In this document: piece after piece, positions 58,591-64,000 of the stretch
Position numbering within the stretch: position 1 is the first letter of the stretch
Layout of the letters: each line of letters opens with the position of its first letter
DNA from: Ashinkailepas kermadecensis
Lineage: Eukaryota; Arthropoda; Thecostraca; Neolepadidae
DNA length: 64,000 bases
Assembly (NCBI GenBank): GCA_034440615.1
Contig: JAOTOM010004793.1
Location: 23,501 to 87,500 of the forward strand
Direction of reading: 5' to 3'
The notes under the pieces: model-generated
What the model was told of the DNA's origin: nothing
The model's database searches: none
The model's input: only the letters and a program-made list of their open reading frames with translations
Program-made: the position numbers and the translations under genes

Positions 58591-59036
58591 GAGACATTCG
58601 CATTGTCCAGTGTATGATCAGCATGCCTTTGTCTCACCATCACCCAACGGGCAGATTCAGTAGCAATTTTGACTATTCCGGGAATGGTTCATGTTATGTG
58701 TAACTATTTCAATGGAATTCATAGGCTTCAGAAGCACTCTAGTTTCTTTACCTGACATACCGAATGGTGCACACTGATTAAAAGAGACACAATATTGGCA
58801 TTATGCAGTGCATTTTCATGTGATAGTACATTGCATTTTTGCTGATAGGGAACAATTTACACAGCACATCGTAATTTACCAAATGTGTATTGTCCACAAT
58901 CTCCAACAGCATATTGTGCCCTTTACAGGAGAAGTCATTAGCTAAAAAAAAAACGTAAACCGAACAGGTGAACAGTTTTCAGGTCAAACAGGTAAACGGC
59001 TGTCAGAACTGCATCGATGCCCGATGGCTCCGCGGC
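58591..59036. other. spacer, possible LINE 3' UTR, no gene seen
   Basis: Lies directly downstream (minus-strand sense) of the LINE at 59037-60624, so part of it may be its 3' untranslated region. No poly(A) tail is obvious on that strand; the minus strand has a T-run at 58945-58954. Confidence 0.45.
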
Positions 59037-60624
59037 TCAGATGTGAGCGGGTGACGCAGCACAGTATCTGACCACCGGCGTCTTAAAAGCATTCAGCGGG
59101 TTCGTGAATATATCCGCACTTGGTGTCATCGCTAAAAATGTGTTCGGTTCTCTTAATAATCTGTTAAATAAGCCACATCTAATGGTTTCTACACGTGCAT
59201 ACGGTACATGAAATAAAACAGGTTGCCTATTTCTCCTGACTGGGACACATAATCCAAAGTTCTGCAATAACACTGATGAGTCCGTCCTGCCACATAAAAC
59301 GTTTCGCAAAAACATGATGTCGGATTGTACGCGACGAGTGGACACAGACGTCATGTTATAAAAGCGAAGAAGGTCCTGATATTGTAGAGATTCCGGTCGA
59401 GGTGTGGCACTAGTGTTGAGCAAGCCACATTAAAAATTCATGTTCTACCCTATCAATCCTGGTCAGATGTGTTGTGGCTGCGCCTGCCCAGATGACGGAG
59501 CAATACTCAAGGCGAGACCTAATGTTCGCGTTATATGCCGCCAACAGAGCAATTTTCGAGAATTTGCTGCCAGGAACACCTGCTTGCATTGATCTAATAA
59601 ACAGTCCGAGAGCTCGGTTCGCAGATGACATTTTTGCCACATGTTGTGCGAATGTCAATTTGCTGTCCAGGTACACACCCAGGTCTCGCATCACAGTCTC
59701 ACGCTGCAGCGTTGTATTGTGTACCTTATATTCGAAGCGCACAGGAGTACGACGGAGAGTCATTGTGAATGACCTACATTTCAGAGGGTTCAAAGATAGC
59801 ATCCAGTCTGCGGACCACTTGCAGCGGGAATGGGTCGCGTCCTCCACAGATGCTACCCTCCTAACAATTTTGACGTCATCAGCAAACATCAGACATTCCG
59901 AGTCAATCCTGGATGGCAGGTCGTTCACAAACAGGGCAAATAACAGAGGGGCCAGCAAGCTCCCTTCCGGTACACCGGAAGTGACATCAGCCCAGTCCGA
60001 GACCGCCCCGTTGACTATCACCCGCTGGCGGCGACCAGTCAGGTATGAGCGAATCAGAGAGATAATTTTGTCTGAAACATGATATGCATTTTCGAGATTG
60101 TATAGTAACAGCTTATGGTTGACACTTTGGAAAGCCGAAGAGTAGTCCGTATAGATTGCATCTGTCTGGCAACCAGCAGCGATCGAATCCCAGGCGTGTC
60201 TCAAGAAAACTGCCAGATTTGAAGCACATGACCTTTTTGGAATAAAACCGTGCTGGGTGTCAGTCAGTACTGGCAAAATGTGAGCACTCAAAACATTGTA
60301 AATGATTTTTTCTAAAATCTTGCCACACAGGCAAAGAAGTAAAACGGCTCGGTAGTTCGTCGGATTTTTCCGGTTGCCTTTCTTATATATTGGTGTGATG
60401 TTTGCCATTTTCCATCGGTTCGGAAATTTTCCCTGCCTGATGGAGAGGATACCAATTTTGTACAGCGGAACGCATAATTGGTCAGCACACTCTCGGAGGA
60501 TTCGGGCGCTGATATTATCTGGTCCACATGCTTTGTGCGGGTCAAGTCCAATGAGAATCGTATGGATTTGTTCTAATGAGGGCCGAAAGTCTGTGAGATT
60601 AGACAATCCGTAGTATAAAGGCAT
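59037..60624 (-). pseudogene. 5'-truncated non-LTR retrotransposon: RT and C-terminal domain
   Basis: An uninterrupted 404-codon frame (60624 to 59410) encodes a reverse transcriptase. By residue: KACGPDNIS at 31-39, ITPIYKKG at 76-83, YTDYSSAF around the first catalytic Asp (160), SGVPEGSLLAPLLF at 217-230 and FADD at 247-250. The second Asp usual in AFD after block A is Gln166. After a frameshift at about 59415 the next frame (59423 to 59037) supplies the typical post-RT tail: QYQDLLRFYNMTS, FLRNVLCGRTD, VPVRRNRQPVLFHVP, SADIFTNPLNAFK. The endonuclease and ORF1 are missing, as in dead-on-arrival LINE copies. The motifs fit the jockey/CR1 group. Few disruptions suggest a relatively young insertion. 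Confidence 0.9.
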
Positions 60625-60634
60625 AAAAGATCAG

Positions 60635-61260
60635 TGCAACTATGAGCCACAAGGGCCCTTCTTGGTTGCACTTTGTACACTGAACCAGTTGCCCACCAAA
60701 TCTGTCAATCAACCCTCCCTGGAATACAGAAAAACAAGCCCCCTATTCTTACAATGATTGTCTATGCCGTTTTTAAAGATGTTCAGTGTGTTGCTACTGA
60801 CAATTGTTCCTGGCAGCTGGTTCCAGTGTTCTACTACCCTGTTGGTGAAGAAAGACTGTCTTAACCTTATCCTGCTGTAACTTTAATTTTGAATTGATGA
60901 CCTCTAATTGCATCATTTCTGTTAAATTCAAACATTTCCCTGAGCTATCCCTGTTCCTGACCATGAACAAATTTAAAAACCTCGATGAGATCTCCTCTCA
61001 GCCTTCTATATCTAAGTGAAAACATATTCAATTTCTTCAATATTTCCTCATATGCCAGGTTGCCTATACCATTAACCATTTGTGTTGCCCTCTTTTGTAC
61101 TCTCTCTAAAAGCCAACAATTTTTCTCATAACTAGGGGACCAAGCTTGGACACAGTATTCTAAATGTGGCCTGACATATGCACAGTAAAGCTTCCTGATG
61201 ACCTCCTCACTTTTGTATGACACATTCCTCTGTATCGCCCCAAGCATTCTTAGTGCCTGG
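60635..61260 (-). pseudogene. LINE fragment: C-terminal end of ORF2 and 3' tail
   Basis: From 61247 to 60945 the minus strand encodes the end of RT and thumb: KLYCAYVRPHLEYCVQAWSP, LERVQKRATQMV, MFSLRYRRLRGDLIEVFKFV. After a frameshift the remainder gives FFTNRVVEHWNQLPG and NTLNIFKNGIDNH, the classic end of a CR1/L2-like ORF2. The 3' end is near GGGCCCTTGTGGCTC. It abuts the 5'-truncated LINE at 59037-60624, both in the same orientation, so two different LINE families lie head to tail. Non-functional. Confidence 0.85.
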
Positions 61261-61734
61261 TAAGCATTCTTAGTCCTGTAATAGTGGGTACTGGGCTACA
61301 TCCCGTGCTGTGAACTTGGCTGAAAAGGCTCTGTTCAGCAGGTTGGCGCGTCCAAAGTCATTGCTGATTAACATGTTTCCGTCTAGCAGAGACGGAACGG
61401 AACCACTCCTTTTAAAACATTTCAAAATTTACAAAATGTGGGTGATACATAAATTTCTCATTTGTTACAGAACGTTACATTTAAAATGTTACTCCATACT
61501 TGTGTCCATCTTGTAACAGAATGCATTTAACCATAGCCAACTACAAGCATGTTAGCCAACCTTATCTTTGAATACGTTTCAGTACTTGATGCCGGTTTAA
61601 CCCGATCTAAGCCGGCTAAAGCCAACAAGTTTTGGCCGGCTCCAAGTGTCAGCCCTTCTCCTGACTAGCCTAGTGGAAGCGTTGTGGCGGTCTGAGCGAA
61701 GCCTATCCATCACGCTGCAGCCTGGACAGAGTTC
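61261..61734. other. unique DNA, no gene seen
   Basis: May include a little more decayed LINE sequence next to 61260. Nothing else is recognised. Confidence 0.5.
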
Positions 61735-63830
61735 TGCATGGGAGTTACGCCAGGTGCTGGGCCGACACTATGTGGTCTCCGATGACATGGGAGTTATGCA
61801 GCGTGTTGGACCAGTGGCCTCCGATGGCATGCCAGTGATGCTGGGTGTTGGGCCGACACTATGTGGCCTCCGATGACATGCCAGTGATGCTGGGTGTTGG
61901 GCCGACACTATGTGGCCTCCGATGACATGCCAGTGATGCTGGGTGTTGGGCCGACACTATGTGGCCTCCGATGACATGCCAGTGATGCTGGGTGTTGGGC
62001 CGACACTATGTGACCTCCGATGACATGCCAGTGATGCTGGGTGTTGGGCCGACACTATGTGGCCTCCGATGACATGCCAGTGATGCTGGGTGTTGGGCCG
62101 ACACTATGTGGCCTCCGATGGCATGCCAGTGATGCTGGGTGTTGGGCCGACACTGTGTGGCCTCCGATGACATGCCAGTGATGCTGGGTGTTGGGCCGAC
62201 ACTATGTGGCCTCCGATGACATGCCAGTGATGCTGGGTGTTGAGCCGACACTGTGTGGCCTCCGATGACATGCCAGTGATGCTGGGTGTTGGGCCGACAC
62301 TATGTGGCCTCCGATGACATGCCAGTGATGCTGGGTGTTGAGCCGACACTATGTGACCTCCGATGACATGCCAGTGATGCTGGGTGTTGGGCCGACACTA
62401 TGTGGCCTCCGATGACATGCCAGTGATGCTGGGTGTTGGGCCGACACTATGTGGCCTCCGATGACATGCCAGTGATGCTGGGTGTTGGGCCGACACTATG
62501 TGACCTCCGATGACATGCCAGTGATGCTGGGTGTTGGGCCGACACTATGTGACCTCCGGTGGGATGCCAGTGATGCTGGGAGTTTGGCTGATATTCCATA
62601 GCCTCCGATGACATGCCAGTGATGCTGTGCGTTGGGCCGACAACCTGTGGCCTCCGATGACATGCCAGTGATGCTGTGCGTTGGGCCGACAACCTGTGGC
62701 CTCCGATGACATGCCAGTGATGCTGTGCGTTGGGCCGACAACCTGTGGCCTCCGATGACATGCCAGTGATGCTGGGTGTTGGGCCGACACTATGTGACCT
62801 CCGGTGGCATGCCAGTGATGCTGGGTGTTGGGCCGACACAATGTGACCTCCGATGGCATGCCAGTGATGCTGGGAGTTTGGCTGATATTCTATAGCCTCC
62901 GATGACATGCCAGTGATGCTGGGTGTTGGGCCGACACTATGTGGCCTCCGATGACATGCCAGTGATGCTGTGCGTTGGGCCGACACTATGTGGCCTCCGA
63001 TGACATGCCAGTGATGCTGGGTGTTGGGCCGACACTATGTGGTCTCCGATGACATGCCAGTGATGCTGTGCGTTGGGCCGACAACCTGTGGCCTCCGATG
63101 ACATGCCAGTGATGCTGTGCGTTGGGCCGACACTATGTGGCCTCCGATGACATGCCAGTGATGCTGGGTGTTGGGCCGACACTATGTGGTCTCCGATGAC
63201 ATGCCAGTGATGCTGTGCGTTGGGCCGACAACCTGTGGCCTCCGATGACATGCCAGTGATGCTGGGTGTTGGGCCGACACTATGTGACCTCCGGTGGCAT
63301 GCCAGTGATGCTGGGTGTTGGGCCGACACTATGTGACCTCCGGTGGCATGCCAGTGATGCTGGGAGTTTGGCTGATATTCTATAGCCTCCGATGACATGC
63401 CAGTGATGCTGGGTGTTGGGCCGACACTATGTGACCTCCGGTGGCATGCCAGTGATGCTGGGTGTTGGGCCGACACTATGTGGCCTCCGATGACATGCCA
63501 GTGATGCTGGGTGTTGGGCCGACACTATGTGACCTCCGGTGGCATGCCAGTGATGCTGGGTGTTGGGCCGACACTATGTGGCCTCCGATGACATGCCAGT
63601 GATGCTGGGTGTTGGGCCGACACTATGTGACCTCCGGTGGCATGCCAGTGATGCTGGGTGTTGGGCCGACACTATGTGACCTCCGGTGGCATGCCAGTGA
63701 TGCTGGGTGTTGGGCCGACACTATGTGGCCTCCGATGACATGCCAGTGATGCTGGGTGTTGGGCCGACACTATGTGACCTCCGATGGCATGCCAGTGATG
63801 CTGGGTGTTGGGCCGACACTATGTGGCCTC
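61735..63830. repeat. 49-bp tandem array
   Basis: About 43 units of GGCCTCCGATGACATGCCAG then TGATGCTGGGTGTTGGGCCG and ACACTATGT. Two marked variants recur: GTGCGTTGGGCCGACAACCT and GGAGTTTGGCTGATATTC. The second occurs at about 62579, 62874 and 63362, spaced at near multiples of 49, which indicates block duplications. Confidence 0.96.
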
Positions 63831-63884
63831 TGGCAACTTCAGGCGACTAGCCGTGAGCGAAGTTATCAAAATATCCGACAGCCT

Positions 63885-64000
63885 GCCAGGGCACCTCGCC
63901 ACAGCCCCAACAGGCCACTAACAGTTCCGACAGGTGGTCTCATCACATCGCCGACCGGCCACCAACAAGCCCAGCAGGTCACCAACAGCCCCGACAGGTG
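63885..64000. repeat. start of a further array, cut by window end
   Basis: Loose ~25-bp units of GACAGGTGGTC / CCAACAGCCCCGACAGGTG type that continue beyond the window. Too few copies are visible to fix the period. Confidence 0.65.

Noticed and set aside
59274..59310. CTGATGAGTCCGTC, also hammerhead-like
   Set aside because: It is antisense to LINE coding sequence and lacks the matching GGACGAAAC strand.
43755..64000. Search for exon 2 of the GPCR
   Set aside because: No plus-strand open segment with an acceptor site and a helix 2 (L.(V/I)(S/A)D) motif was recognised. Most of the interval is transposon or tandem repeat.

Overview
This is animal nuclear DNA, most likely from an invertebrate and probably an arthropod. 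There are no operons, coding density is very low, and the only convincing host gene piece is a single spliced exon. Most of the rest is tandem repeats and relics of eukaryotic mobile elements (LINEs, SINEs, a Ty3/gypsy integrase, TIR and foldback elements). The arthropod guess rests only on the resemblance of the GPCR exon to moody/Tre1-like receptors, so it is weak.

By adding my own spans, roughly a third of the 64 kb is tandem repeat. I count about thirty unrelated families with periods of 19 to 79 bp. Several have a higher-order structure (71, 72, 111, 240 and 269 bp). Periods divisible by three (21, 24, 30, 33, 39, 48 bp) leave long open frames on both strands; these are by-products of the repeats and are not annotated as genes.

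Layout. 0-7.3 kb: five arrays with unique DNA between them. 7.3-9.5 kb: a decayed Ty3/gypsy integrase in two pieces, with a 475-bp foldback structure between them. 10-13 kb: two related arrays whose units carry CACGTG, an RNase H/LINE fragment and a long inverted repeat. 13-17 kb: dense arrays ending in a long (AT)n tract. 17.9-18.8 and 26.2-27.2 kb: two copies, in opposite orientation, of a ~1-kb element with TTAA ends. 19-31 kb: arrays, a hAT-like short element, microsatellites and unique DNA. 32.5-42.8 kb: arrays, three tRNA-derived SINEs, a decayed LINE, and an ~800-bp palindromic foldback element that holds a 50-bp array in one arm. 42.8-43.75 kb: GC-rich putative promoter/5' UTR and the first coding exon of a rhodopsin-family GPCR, plus strand. 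45.7-51.5 kb: a 5.76-kb non-autonomous element with hAT-like ends and a perfect 8-bp target duplication, filled mainly with tandem repeats. 52-64 kb: unique DNA, further arrays and two abutting LINE copies.

The parts do not form a pathway. The window reads as the 5' end and upstream region (and probably a long first intron) of one receptor gene in a repeat-rich landscape. The best candidates for something undescribed are the TIR and foldback elements that carry minisatellites inside them: 45732-51490, 36064-36866 and, less surely, 19125-19915.
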